Source: Acidobacteriota bacterium
Lineage (GTDB): Bacteria; Acidobacteriota; Vicinamibacteria; Vicinamibacterales; UBA2999
Assembly: GCA_947478985.1 (NCBI GenBank)
Contig: CANJYC010000004.1
Coordinates: 1-25,032 of the forward strand
Direction: 5' to 3'
DNA length: 25,032 bases
Shown: piece after piece, positions 1 through 11,692 of the stretch
Layout: every line of letters begins with the position of its first letter
Numbering within the stretch: the stretch's first letter is position 1
Notes under the pieces: model-generated
Seen by the model: only the letters and a program-made list of their open reading frames with translations
Told to the model about the DNA's origin: nothing
Databases searched by the model: none
Made by a program: the position numbers and the translations under genes

Positions 1-858
<858 letters not shown>

Positions 859-898
859 TGGGTGTGACCGATTTCAGCCCACTGTCTGCTGCCTCCTG

Positions 899-2122
899 AT
901 GCCGTTCGAGCTCTTCATCGCCCTCCGCTATCTGCTGGCGCGCCGCAAGCAGACGTTCATCTCGCTGATCTCACTTATCTCCACGCTCGGTGTAGCCGTC
1001 GGCGTCATGGCGCTCATCATTGCCCTCGCGCTGATGACCGGGTTGCAGGGAGAGCTGCGCGATCGCATCCTCGGCTCGGCGGCGCATGTGTACGTCTGGA
1101 AGACGGGGGGCATCGAGGATTACCAGGCCGAGGTGAAGGCGATGCGGGCGGTTCCGCGCGTCATTGGCGCCGCGCCCGCCATTCTCGGCAAGGCGCTCGT
1201 CAGCACTGAGGGCGGCGACGCCTTCATCACGTTCAAGGGCGTGGACCCGCTGCTTGAACCCGACGTGACCGACATTCAACGCACGATGGTGCAAGGTCGT
1301 GTGCGGGACCTGATCCCTCGCGGGGCTGAGGACGTACCGGGCCTGCTCATCGGGCGGGGCCTGGCCACACAGTTGCGTGTCGAGGTCGGCGATACGGTCA
1401 CCCTCACCACGCCGCAGGGCACCCTCTCCCCAATGGGGATGATTCCGCGCGTGCGCCGCGCCCGCGTCGCCGGGATCTACGCCCTCGGGCTCTACGAGTT
1501 CGACTCCGCCTACGGGTTCATCACCCTCGACTTCGCCAAGCGGCTGATGGGGAAGAGCACCGTCGACCTCATCCAGCTGAAGGTCGATGACATCTATGCG
1601 GCACCGGCGGTGGCCGATGGCATTCCGGACCGGCTCGGTGCGAACTACGTGGCGCAGGACTGGTCCGACATGAACCGTCAGCTCTTCTCGGCGCTGTGGC
1701 TGGAAAAGATGGCGATTTCGATCACCATCGGTCTCATCGTGGCCGTCGCGGCGCTGAACATCATCGCCTCCCTCATCCTGCTGGTCATGGAGAAGAGCCG
1801 CGACATCGCCATTCTCAAGACGATGGGGACGTCCTCGGCGCGCATCATGCGGATCTTCATGATGCAGGGGCTCATCATCGGCGCGATCGGGACGACCATT
1901 GGTGCCGCCGGCGGGTTGGCGCTCTGTTATGTCCTCGATCGGTACCGCGTGATTCAGATTCCCATGGACGTGTATCAGGTGTCCTACGTGCCGTTTGTCG
2001 TCGAACCGTTCGACTTCGTGGTGGTCGTCGTGGCGGCTCTGGCGATCTGCTTCCTGGCGACGCTCTATCCGTCGCGTCAGGCCGCACGCCTCGATCCTGT
2101 GCAGGCGCTTCGATTCGAGTGA
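899..2122 (+). CDS. lolC: Lipoprotein-releasing ABC transporter permease, LolC/LolE/LolF family
   Basis: Inner-membrane permease that, with LolD, extracts outer-membrane lipoproteins from the inner membrane and hands them to LolA. The 407 residues show the standard family layout: a first membrane helix at about 22-50, a periplasmic domain of about 210 residues, then three helices near 270-300, 316-350 and 370-397. The C-terminal signature LYPSRQAARLDPVQALRFE is typical of LolC/LolE. The stop overlaps the lolD start by one base (TGATG), so the two are translationally coupled. Only one permease gene is present here. Either the partner is elsewhere or it works as a LolF-like homodimer; the sequence alone cannot separate LolC, LolE and LolF. 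Confidence 0.93.
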   Translation: MPFELFIALRYLLARRKQTFISLISLISTLGVAVGVMALIIALALMTGLQGELRDRILGSAAHVYVWKTGGIEDYQAEVKAMRAVPRVIGAAPAILGKALVSTEGGDAFITFKGVDPLLEPDVTDIQRTMVQGRVRDLIPRGAEDVPGLLIGRGLATQLRVEVGDTVTLTTPQGTLSPMGMIPRVRRARVAGIYALGLYEFDSAYGFITLDFAKRLMGKSTVDLIQLKVDDIYAAPAVADGIPDRLGANYVAQDWSDMNRQLFSALWLEKMAISITIGLIVAVAALNIIASLILLVMEKSRDIAILKTMGTSSARIMRIFMMQGLIIGAIGTTIGAAGGLALCYVLDRYRVIQIPMDVYQVSYVPFVVEPFDFVVVVVAALAICFLATLYPSRQAARLDPVQALRFE

Positions 2123-2796
2123 TGGCCCTCGTCACCGTTACCGGCCTCAACAAGTTCTACGCTGTCGGGACGCAGCGCATCCACGTGCTGCGCGACCTCG
2201 CGCTCGAGGTTGGCACAGGGGAGATGGTGGCGATTGTCGGCGCGTCCGGCGTCGGCAAGAGCACGCTGCTGCACCTGCTCGGAGGCCTCGACCGGCCTGA
2301 GCACGGCGTTATCCATGTTGCGGGTCGCGAGCTGACCGCGATGAGCGATGCCGAGCGCGTGGCGTTCCGCAACCACCATGTCGGCTTCGTGTTCCAGTTT
2401 CATCATCTGCTGCCGGAGTTCAACGCGGCGGAAAACGTGGAGATGCCGATGCGCATCGCCCGTCTGCCGCTGCCCGAGGCGCGTCGACGAGCGTCGGATC
2501 TGCTCACGCGTGTCGGACTCGGCGAGCGCCTGGCGCACCGGCCGTCGATGCTGTCCGGCGGCGAGCAGCAGCGTGTCGCCGTCGCCCGCGCGCTGGTGAT
2601 GAAGCCGGCACTGCTGATTGCCGACGAGCCGACCGGCGACCTCGACGAGACAACTTCCGAGACCCTGCACGCGCTGCTCCGGGAGATGCACGCCGAGCAT
2701 GGCCTCACCTCGATCATTGCGACCCACAATCCGCGCCTGGCCGCGGCCTGCGATCGGGTGCTCCGACTCGAGCAGGGGCAATTGAGACCTGCCTGA
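2122..2796 (+). CDS. lolD: Lipoprotein-releasing ABC transporter ATP-binding protein LolD
   Basis: ATPase of the Lol lipoprotein-release complex. The ATG at 2122 overlaps the permease stop codon and gives a 224-residue protein, the normal LolD length; the frame stays open further upstream, but only as a shadow inside lolC. Walker A is GASGVGKST (about residues 40-48), the Q-loop is at Q92 in a FQFHHLLPEF stretch typical of LolD, the signature is LSGGEQQ (144-150), Walker B is LLIADE (164-169) followed by the D-loop, and the switch histidine is in THN (about 202). All catalytic elements are intact. The pairing with the adjacent permease gives the lipoprotein-sorting assignment rather than a MacB-type exporter. 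Confidence 0.95.
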   Translation: MALVTVTGLNKFYAVGTQRIHVLRDLALEVGTGEMVAIVGASGVGKSTLLHLLGGLDRPEHGVIHVAGRELTAMSDAERVAFRNHHVGFVFQFHHLLPEFNAAENVEMPMRIARLPLPEARRRASDLLTRVGLGERLAHRPSMLSGGEQQRVAVARALVMKPALLIADEPTGDLDETTSETLHALLREMHAEHGLTSIIATHNPRLAAACDRVLRLEQGQLRPA

Positions 2797-2840
2797 CTCT
2801 GAGCGGGTTTCGCAGGAACAGGTAACATTCCGAATCCCTC

Positions 2841-5090
2841 ATGCGACAGATCAGCCTCTTGTTTCTCGTGTGCTCGCTCGGCGTGTGTGCCGCACCAGTC
2901 CTGGCGCAGGATCAACGCGCGTACGACGGCCCGCCTGCCCCGACCCTGCCGGCCACCGTCGCACGCGATTCGGCGGGACGGACAACCGTCCGGGCGGTGC
3001 GGGTGGCTGCGTCGCTCCGCATCGACGGCAACCTCGACGAGGAGATCTACCGGACCGTCCAGCCCATCTCTGACTTCATTCAGGTCGAGCCGCAGCCCGG
3101 CGCGCCTGGAACCGAGAAGACCGAGGTGTGGGTGTCGTTCGATGACGACAACGTCTATGTCTCGGTGCGTGCGTCCGAATCAGCGCCCGAGCAGATGATC
3201 GTCAACGAGATGCGGCGCGACAGTACGGCACTGGTGCAGAACGAGAACTTCCAGTTCGCGTTCGATACCTTTTATGACCGCCGCAACTCCATGAGCTTTC
3301 AGTTCAATCCGCTCGGGGGACGCATGGACGGCCAGGTCACCAACGAGAGCCAGTTCAACCCGGACTGGAATCCGGTGTGGCGCCTGGCGGTACGGCGCAC
3401 GGCCGGCGGCTGGGCGGGTGAGGCGGCGGTACCGTTCAAGTCGCTGCGCTTCTCACCAGGCCCGAATCAGATCTGGGGCATTCACTTCCGCCGAATCAAT
3501 CGCTGGAAGAACGAGATCTCGTATCTGACCCGCATGCCGGCCAGCATCGGCACTAGCGGGCACCAGCGTGTGTCGGACTACGCGACGCTCGTGGGCATCG
3601 AGGTGCCGTCGGGGTCCCGCACGCTCGAGCTGAAGCCGTTCGTGGCGTCGAGCCTGGCGAGCGATGTCACGACGACGCCGGCGGTCCGCAACGATCTGGG
3701 CGGCGACGTGGGCTTCGACGTGAAGTACGGGCTGACGCCGAACGTGACGGCGGACGTCACCTACAACACCGATTTCGCGCAGGTCGAGGCCGATGAGCAG
3801 CAGGTGAACCTGACGCGCTTCGGGCTCTTCTTCCCTGAGAAGCGCGAGTTCTTCCTTGAGAATCAGGGGCTCTTTGTGTTCGGTGGCCAGAGCTCCAACA
3901 ACCAGGGGGATACCCCGACGCTCTTCTACAGCCGTCGAATCGGCCTCGAGAGCGGGCATCTGGTGCCGATCGGAGCCGGCGGTCGCGTGACCGGCCGGGC
4001 CGGGCCGTACACGATCGGACTCATCGATATCCAGACGCGCGGCGTGGACGGGTTCGGTGTGCCATCCACAAACTTCGGTGTGGCGCGCGTCCGGCGCGAC
4101 ATCCTGCGACGCAGCGCGATCGGAGCCATTCTGACCGGCCGTTCCGCCGACGCCCTCGATACAGGCTCGTCGGCGACGTACGGCCTCGATGCCACGTTCG
4201 GCTTCTTCGCCAATCTGACCATCAACAGTTACTGGGCGCGGACGACGAATCCGGGACTGCGGGGCGACGACACCAGTTACCGGACGCAGGTCAACTTCAA
4301 TGGCGACCGGTACGGCTATCAGTTTGAGCAACTCGCTATCGGGAAGAATTTCGCCCCCTCGATTGGCTTCGTGCGGCGCGATGACTTTACCAAGTCGCGG
4401 GTGCAGCTGCGGTTCAGCCCGCGCCCGAAGCGGATCCGCGGCGTGCGGAAATTCACCTATCAGGCCAGCGCCGAGTACTTCGAGAACGGGGCCGGTCAGA
4501 AGGAATCGCGTGAGCTGCTCGGCAACTTCGAGACTGAGTTCCAGAGCAGCGATCGCCTGCAGGTAAAGCTCCAGGACAACTACGAGCTGCTGGCCGCGCC
4601 GTTCAAGATTGCCAGGGGTGTGGTCGTGCCTGCCGGCGGCTATACGCTGCGCTTTCTGCGCGTCGACGCGATCGCCGGGCAGCAGCGCATGTTCGCCGGC
4701 GATCTCTTCGTGGAGCACGGGCCGTTCTACGACGGCACGCGCACGACGATCGGCTACAGCTCGGCTCGCGCGAAATTCTCACCGCACTTCGCGGTTGAGC
4801 CCGGCGTCTCGATTAACCGGGTCACGCTGCCGTACGGCGAGTTCACGGCGACGCTGGTCAGCGGCCGCGCAACATATGCGGTGACGCCTCAGATGTTCCT
4901 GAGTGGCCTGGTTCAGTACAACTCCAGCAACAACACCCTTGGTGCCAACGTCCGGTTCCGGTGGGAGTACCTGCCCGGCAGCGAGCTGTTCGTTGTCTAC
5001 AACGAAGGGCGCGACACGTCGGCCAGCGGGCTGCCGACGTTCCAGAACCGCGCGGTTGCGATCAAGGTCACGCGGCTGCTGCGCTTCTAA
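2841..5090 (+). CDS. Secreted DUF5916 protein with N-terminal CBM9-like domain, probable outer-membrane barrel
   Basis: Protein of 749 residues with a clear signal peptide (hydrophobic core LLFLVCSLGV, likely cleavage after VLA near residue 22). Residues of about 52-205 resemble the carbohydrate-binding family 9-like fold found at the start of this family (IDGNLDEEIY; later DDDNVYVSVRASE). The rest is DUF5916, with the hallmark run DFAQVEADEQQVNLTRF followed by FFPEKREFFLEN. The remainder is rich in alternating aromatic and polar strands, and the protein ends in LLRF; a terminal Phe is common in outer-membrane barrels. The family is widespread in Bacteroidota, Acidobacteriota and Gemmatimonadota and has no firmly established function. 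A role in surface glycan or peptide handling is inference only. It starts 44 bases after lolD. Confidence 0.85.
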   Translation: MRQISLLFLVCSLGVCAAPVLAQDQRAYDGPPAPTLPATVARDSAGRTTVRAVRVAASLRIDGNLDEEIYRTVQPISDFIQVEPQPGAPGTEKTEVWVSFDDDNVYVSVRASESAPEQMIVNEMRRDSTALVQNENFQFAFDTFYDRRNSMSFQFNPLGGRMDGQVTNESQFNPDWNPVWRLAVRRTAGGWAGEAAVPFKSLRFSPGPNQIWGIHFRRINRWKNEISYLTRMPASIGTSGHQRVSDYATLVGIEVPSGSRTLELKPFVASSLASDVTTTPAVRNDLGGDVGFDVKYGLTPNVTADVTYNTDFAQVEADEQQVNLTRFGLFFPEKREFFLENQGLFVFGGQSSNNQGDTPTLFYSRRIGLESGHLVPIGAGGRVTGRAGPYTIGLIDIQTRGVDGFGVPSTNFGVARVRRDILRRSAIGAILTGRSADALDTGSSATYGLDATFGFFANLTINSYWARTTNPGLRGDDTSYRTQVNFNGDRYGYQFEQLAIGKNFAPSIGFVRRDDFTKSRVQLRFSPRPKRIRGVRKFTYQASAEYFENGAGQKESRELLGNFETEFQSSDRLQVKLQDNYELLAAPFKIARGVVVPAGGYTLRFLRVDAIAGQQRMFAGDLFVEHGPFYDGTRTTIGYSSARAKFSPHFAVEPGVSINRVTLPYGEFTATLVSGRATYAVTPQMFLSGLVQYNSSNNTLGANVRFRWEYLPGSELFVVYNEGRDTSASGLPTFQNRAVAIKVTRLLRF

Positions 5091-5124
5091 GAGTCGTTTC
5101 GCAATTACGCGTAGCGGGTCCTGT

Positions 5125-5192
5125 CGCTGGACAGCCCCACCCGTGCTCGGCCCTGTCGGGCCTGCGGCGCGGGCGGGGCGCCCCGTCCAGCG
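5125..5192. terminator. Long GC-rich imperfect hairpin between convergent genes, possible bidirectional terminator
   Basis: The 151-base gap between two converging genes contains a nested inverted repeat. The outer arms CGCTGGAC (5125-5132) and GTCCAGCG (5185-5192) match perfectly. Inner arms 5134-5143 and 5170-5179 pair at nine of ten positions. Inside them GGCCC-TGTC-GGGCC (5149-5162) forms a small hairpin. No run of T follows on either strand, so intrinsic termination would be atypical. A processing or stability role, or a dispersed repeat unit, is equally possible. Confidence 0.4.
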
Positions 5193-5241
5193 CCACCCGC
5201 GAGCCGTAATCTGCAAGGTCTGTAGGACGGGAGCTGTCCGC

Positions 5242-6129
5242 CTATTCCAGTCCCGCCAGCTCAAAGAGGACGGTCGCGAGCGCGGAGTAGTCCTCATCTC
5301 CACGGCCGCCCGCGATGAGCGCGCTCAGCAATCCCTGCACAACGGTGCTGACAGGTGCCGCGCTGTCGAGCGCGGCGACGGTCGAGGCCACATTGCGGTA
5401 GTCCTTGGCAAACAGCGCGGCCCGGAATCCCGGCGTGTAGTTCCGCGCGAGGATCCGCTCGCCGTGTACTTCGAGGACGCGACTGGCGGCGAAGCCGCCG
5501 AGCAGCGCCTCGCGGACAGCGGCGGGGTCGACGCCCGCCCGTCGCGCAAGCGCGAAGGCCTCGCTCACGGCCGCGAGGGTCCCGCCGATGACCATTTGGT
5601 TGCACAGCTTGCACAACTGGCCTGCGCCGGCCTCACCAATGCGGATGATGCGTTCGGGGTTGCCCATCGCGTGCAGGATGGGCGTGACGGCCGCAAAGGC
5701 ATCAGCATCGCCCCCGACCATGATCGACAGCGTGCCGCTGCGGGCCCCGATCTCGCCCCCGCTCACCGGCGCGTCGAGCATGACGGCGCCGAGCGTGGCT
5801 GCCTGTGCAGCGAGCCGCACCGCCACGGAGGGGTCGATGCTGCTCATGTCGATGAGGATCGTGCCGGGCTGGAGCGCGCCGAACACGCCGTCGGGCCCCG
5901 CCATGACGGCCTCGACGTCTGGTGAGTCCGGCAGCATGGTGATGATGCGGGTCGCCTGTTTCGCGACTTCTGCTGGAGACGAGGCCTCGCGGGCACCGGC
6001 CGCGACCACTTCGTCCACCGGGCCGCGACTTCGGCTGTGGACGATGAGCCGATGGCCTGCCGCGAGCAGGTGTTTCGCCATGGGGCGCCCCATGAGCCCC
6101 AACCCGATGAATCCGACGGTGTCTGCCAT
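5242..6129 (-). CDS. NAD(P)-dependent beta-hydroxyacid dehydrogenase (3-hydroxyisobutyrate dehydrogenase / tartronate semialdehyde reductase family)
   Basis: Cytoplasmic oxidoreductase of the HIBADH/GarR family, which interconverts a beta-hydroxyacid and its semialdehyde. The ATG at 6129 gives 295 residues, the family norm, beginning MADTVGFIGLG; a longer reading from 6198 would put a non-conserved tail before the Rossmann fold. The dinucleotide motif is GLGLMG (residues 9-14). The substrate motif DAPVSGGEIGARSGTL and the catalytic lysine in GAGQLCKLCNQM are both present. The substrate (3-hydroxyisobutyrate, tartronate semialdehyde, succinic semialdehyde or another) cannot be told from sequence. 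It is the only minus-strand gene here and does not belong to either neighbouring operon. No Shine-Dalgarno precedes the ATG, but a TATACT sits 8 bases upstream, so it may be leaderless. Confidence 0.88.
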   Translation of the reverse strand: MADTVGFIGLGLMGRPMAKHLLAAGHRLIVHSRSRGPVDEVVAAGAREASSPAEVAKQATRIITMLPDSPDVEAVMAGPDGVFGALQPGTILIDMSSIDPSVAVRLAAQAATLGAVMLDAPVSGGEIGARSGTLSIMVGGDADAFAAVTPILHAMGNPERIIRIGEAGAGQLCKLCNQMVIGGTLAAVSEAFALARRAGVDPAAVREALLGGFAASRVLEVHGERILARNYTPGFRAALFAKDYRNVASTVAALDSAAPVSTVVQGLLSALIAGGRGDEDYSALATVLFELAGLE

Positions 6130-6137
6130 GCGGAGGA

Positions 6138-6143
6138 AGTATA
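6138..6143 (-). promoter_or_regulatory. Candidate -10 box for the dehydrogenase gene, implying a leaderless mRNA
   Basis: On the minus strand TATACT ends 8 bases before the ATG at 6129, so transcription would begin at or next to the start codon. This fits the absence of any ribosome-binding site. No convincing -35 hexamer is seen at 16-18 bases upstream. Confidence 0.35.
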
Positions 6144-6226
6144 GGGGGGACCGAACGGGTCCGTCCGGCGTCAGAAGGATAGGGCAGAACCCTAACAAGG
6201 CGAGCGACTTAGCGGGGGCGAGGCGT

Positions 6227-6254
6227 TTGTGGCGCCGGAGCTATGCCCTATAAT
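6227..6254 (+). promoter_or_regulatory. Sigma70-type promoter for clpC
   Basis: A perfect TATAAT (6249-6254) is preceded by TTGTGG (6227-6232) with a 16-base spacer. Predicted transcription starts near 6261, leaving a leader of about 47 bases before the clpC ATG at 6308. No CIRCE inverted repeat was found in the leader, and no obvious CtsR-type direct repeat, so the classical stress repressors are not evident. Confidence 0.6.
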
Positions 6255-6307
6255 GACAGCCCAGAGGCCCCGCACGTCGCCATCAACCTCTAACCCAGGC
6301 AGGCCGG

Positions 6308-8743
<2,436 letters not shown>

Positions 8744-8795
8744 ACTTCGCTCAGCCAGCCCAGCCGTTCCATGTCGTGCGGCGTCTAAGATCCTG

Positions 8796-8801
8796 TAAAC
8801 T
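8796..8801 (+). promoter_or_regulatory. Weak candidate -10 box upstream of bamA
   Basis: TAAACT lies 29 bases before the bamA ATG in the 87-base gap after clpC. No good -35 hexamer is at the expected distance, so this is only a suggestion that bamA is transcribed separately from clpC. Confidence 0.22.
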
Positions 8802-8830
8802 AAGGCGTTTGGTAGATTCTTCCCAAATCC

Positions 8831-11647
8831 ATGTGTAAGTTGACGTTCCGCTCGCTGGCCATCGCCGCGCTGCTGGCTGCCGTGCTTCCCGGTAGCGCGC
8901 TTGGGCAGGCACCCGCATCGACCCCGGTTGCCTCCACCGGTGCCCCGACCTTCTGCGGTGGTGCCGTGGCACCCCCGGCGGCACTGCCGCCCACCAATAT
9001 CGGACCCGTCGTCTGGATCATGGGCCCCTGCTTCCAGGCACAGGGCAACGTCTCCACTGTCGAGGCGCAGACGTATCTCTATTACATGCAGCTCCGGCCG
9101 AGTCAGCCGTCGCAGGGGATCTGGATTCCCTATGACGACAAGGCCCAGCAGACCATGCGGGACGACTTCACGCGGCTGTGGGGTACTAACTTCCTCGACA
9201 ACCTCGCGATTGAGACCAGCGAATACACCTTCTCCAACGGCGTCGTCGGCGTGCTCGTCGCCTACAACATGGAGGAGCGCGAGCGCGTCAAGATCGTCAA
9301 CTACGAGGGAAGCAAGGCCATCGATCGCACCAAGATCGAGGAGCAGCTCCGCGCGAAGGGAATCGAGATGCGCCTCGATTCCTTCATCGACGACGCAACC
9401 ATCCGCCGCATCAAGGGCATGCTGCGCGAAATGATGGCGGACAAGGGTTTCACCAACGCTGTCGTCGATCACAAGGTCACGCCCGTGGCGGGAGGTCCGA
9501 AGCTCGTCAACGTGACGTTCAACGTCAGCGAGGGGCCCAAGATCAAGATTCGCGAGATTGATTTCGTCGGCAACGTCGCCAAAAGCGACGCCACGCTGCG
9601 GCGGAAAATGAAGCAGAACAAGGAGAAAGGGGCCTTCAGCTTTCTCCGGGGCGGCGGCACCTATCAGGAAGCCAAGTTCGAAGAGGACGCCGACAGGCTC
9701 GTCGATTACTACCAGAACGACGGTTACGTCCGCATTCGCGTGGGGCAGCCCGAGCTGAAGACCCTCGAGGATTCCAAGGACGGCACCGAACGCTTCGTCC
9801 AGCTGCGCATCCCCATCACCGAGGGTCCACGCTATCGCGTCGGACAATTCGCCATCGAGGGGAATACCGTCGTCAAGAGTGAAGCGCTCCGGCCGCTCTT
9901 CAAGGTCGAGCCGGGTGAGTGGTACAACGTCAAGCAGATCCGCGATGGGTTGAAGAAGGCCCAGGAAATTTACGGCAGCGGCGGCTACATGGAGTTCACC
10001 GGCTTCCCGGCGCTCAAGACGAGCGACGAGGCCCAGGCTCAGGAGGCCGCGGTCCCGGACCTGCTCGCCGAGCCCGTGGCACCGGCCGCGACGGGGGCCG
10101 CCGCCGCGACGCCCACCGTCGAGGTGACGATGCAGGTGACCGAAGGGAAGCAGTACTTCGTCAACCGTATCTTCTTCACCGGCAATGGCACCACGCGCGA
10201 CAACGTCATCCGCCGCGAAATGCGCCTCGTCGAAGGGGGCGTGTTCAACACCGAATCGCTCAAGTACAGCGTCCGCCGTCTCAACCAGCTCGGCTACTTC
10301 AAGACGATCAACGAGCAGGACCAGCAGGCGATGAAGGTCGACAAGACCGTGGGCCGCGACAACGCGGTCGACGTCACGCTGAAGCTGGAGGAGCAGAATC
10401 GCAACCAGCTCACCTTCGGTGCCGGCGTCTCGCAATACGAGGGGGTCTTCGGCCAGCTCGCGTTTCAGACCGCGAACTTCCTCGGCCGCGGCGAGAGTCT
10501 GACGACATCGATGCAGGTCGGCAACCGGTCGCAGAACTACCAACTGGCGTTCACCGAGCCGTTTCTCTTCGACCGCAACATCACCGGCGGCTTCGACATC
10601 TACAAGCGCGCCCTGCAGTACATCGGCTACTACACCCAGAACTCGACTGGCGGCAACCTCTCGTTCGGGTTCCCGGTGGCCGACTTCAGCCGGATGTTCG
10701 CGACCTACTCCTACGAGCAGGTCGGGATGGCTGACCTGAGTGAAGCGCTGCTCGACCCGTCATGCGTCAACAGCACCGCCGGCTGCAGCCTGATTGCATC
10801 GGTCAGCAATCTCAGCCAGCTCACATCGACGCAGCGCGAACGCATCCAACAGAACCCGTTCCTGTTCGACTCACTCCTGATCGGTCAGGGAGGGAAGCGC
10901 ACGGTCAGCAAGATCGTGCCGAGCTTCGTTCACAACACGATCGACAACCCGATCTTTCCGAACTTCGGCACGCGTGTCTCTGCCTCGATCGATCTGGCCA
11001 TGCTCGGTGGGAACACACAGTTCTACAAGCCGAGCCTTGAGGCGATCTGGTATCACCGGCATCTCGCCCGCACCTCGTTTGGCTTCCGCGGTCAGGCCGT
11101 TTACATCGCGCCGCATGGCGATACGACATCCCTTCCGATTTTCGAACGCCTGTTCCTCGGCGGGGAATACAGCGTGCGCGGATTCGACATCCGCTCGATT
11201 GGGCCGACCGTTCCGGGTTCGCAGATCGTGCTTGGCGGCAACAAGAGCCTGCTGTTCAACGCGGAGTACCTGATTTCGATCGCCAGCCCAGTGAGGCTGA
11301 TCTTCTTCTTCGACGCAGGTCAGGTCCGGGACACGGGGGCGTCGTTCTCGTGGAAGGAAAACCTGACCCGCGTGGTGCCGCCGCCCGTGCCGCTGCTCCT
11401 GGATCCGTTTGCCACCGTCAGCCTGACGCCGGGAACATCGCTGCCCTCGTCGACGACCGAGGTGATCGGCCAGACGAATGCGTTCAAGACTTCAACGGGT
11501 CTTGAGGTGCGCTTCTTCATGCCGGTGCTGAACGTGCCGTTCCGTCTCATCTATTCGTTCAATCTCAGTCACGACGGCGTACTGGACAACAACCTGCGAC
11601 CCGCCAAGGCGCAGGGATTCCGTTTCGCGGTCGGGACGACGTTCTAG
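8831..11647 (+). CDS. bamA: Outer-membrane protein assembly factor BamA
   Basis: Essential Omp85-family barrel that inserts beta-barrel proteins into the outer membrane. The 938 residues start with a signal peptide (cleavage likely after ALG near residue 25). Five POTRA domains can be laid out at about 55-152, 153-237, 238-335, 336-443 and 444-525; typical strand/turn motifs are IDFVGN, FAIEGN and IFFTGN. A 16-strand barrel region follows. It carries the conserved loop-6 motif VRGF (782-785) and ends in a terminal Phe (AVGTTF). POTRA1 is larger than usual, and POTRA4 contains an Ala/Pro-rich insertion (about 397-430). A loop near 640-655 has two close cysteines (SCVNSTAGC). It is longer than the roughly 800-residue E. 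coli protein, mainly through these additions. Downstream skp fits the usual bamA-skp arrangement. No Shine-Dalgarno is evident. Confidence 0.95.
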   Translation: MCKLTFRSLAIAALLAAVLPGSALGQAPASTPVASTGAPTFCGGAVAPPAALPPTNIGPVVWIMGPCFQAQGNVSTVEAQTYLYYMQLRPSQPSQGIWIPYDDKAQQTMRDDFTRLWGTNFLDNLAIETSEYTFSNGVVGVLVAYNMEERERVKIVNYEGSKAIDRTKIEEQLRAKGIEMRLDSFIDDATIRRIKGMLREMMADKGFTNAVVDHKVTPVAGGPKLVNVTFNVSEGPKIKIREIDFVGNVAKSDATLRRKMKQNKEKGAFSFLRGGGTYQEAKFEEDADRLVDYYQNDGYVRIRVGQPELKTLEDSKDGTERFVQLRIPITEGPRYRVGQFAIEGNTVVKSEALRPLFKVEPGEWYNVKQIRDGLKKAQEIYGSGGYMEFTGFPALKTSDEAQAQEAAVPDLLAEPVAPAATGAAAATPTVEVTMQVTEGKQYFVNRIFFTGNGTTRDNVIRREMRLVEGGVFNTESLKYSVRRLNQLGYFKTINEQDQQAMKVDKTVGRDNAVDVTLKLEEQNRNQLTFGAGVSQYEGVFGQLAFQTANFLGRGESLTTSMQVGNRSQNYQLAFTEPFLFDRNITGGFDIYKRALQYIGYYTQNSTGGNLSFGFPVADFSRMFATYSYEQVGMADLSEALLDPSCVNSTAGCSLIASVSNLSQLTSTQRERIQQNPFLFDSLLIGQGGKRTVSKIVPSFVHNTIDNPIFPNFGTRVSASIDLAMLGGNTQFYKPSLEAIWYHRHLARTSFGFRGQAVYIAPHGDTTSLPIFERLFLGGEYSVRGFDIRSIGPTVPGSQIVLGGNKSLLFNAEYLISIASPVRLIFFFDAGQVRDTGASFSWKENLTRVVPPPVPLLLDPFATVSLTPGTSLPSSTTEVIGQTNAFKTSTGLEVRFFMPVLNVPFRLIYSFNLSHDGVLDNNLRPAKAQGFRFAVGTTF

Positions 11648-11692
11648 CCGCGGCGTTTCGGCCAGCCACTTCCCGGGAGCCTTGGATACCTG

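Noticed and set aside
1696..2121. Extended N-terminus for LolD
   Set aside because: The extra residues lie out of frame inside the permease gene and are low-complexity His/Arg/Gly; the ATG at 2122 gives the normal length and a coupled start.
3453..4718. Minus-strand open frame of 421 codons inside the DUF5916 gene
   Set aside because: Antisense shadow of a well-supported secreted protein; no domain, signal or ribosome-binding site.
5175..5184. Isolated 10-base palindrome GGGGCGCCCC as an operator
   Set aside because: Such short GC palindromes are expected by chance in this composition, and it is part of the larger hairpin described at 5125-5192.
6255..6307. CIRCE or CtsR operator in the clpC leader
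   Set aside because: Neither the CIRCE inverted repeat nor the heptad direct repeat of CtsR sites is present.
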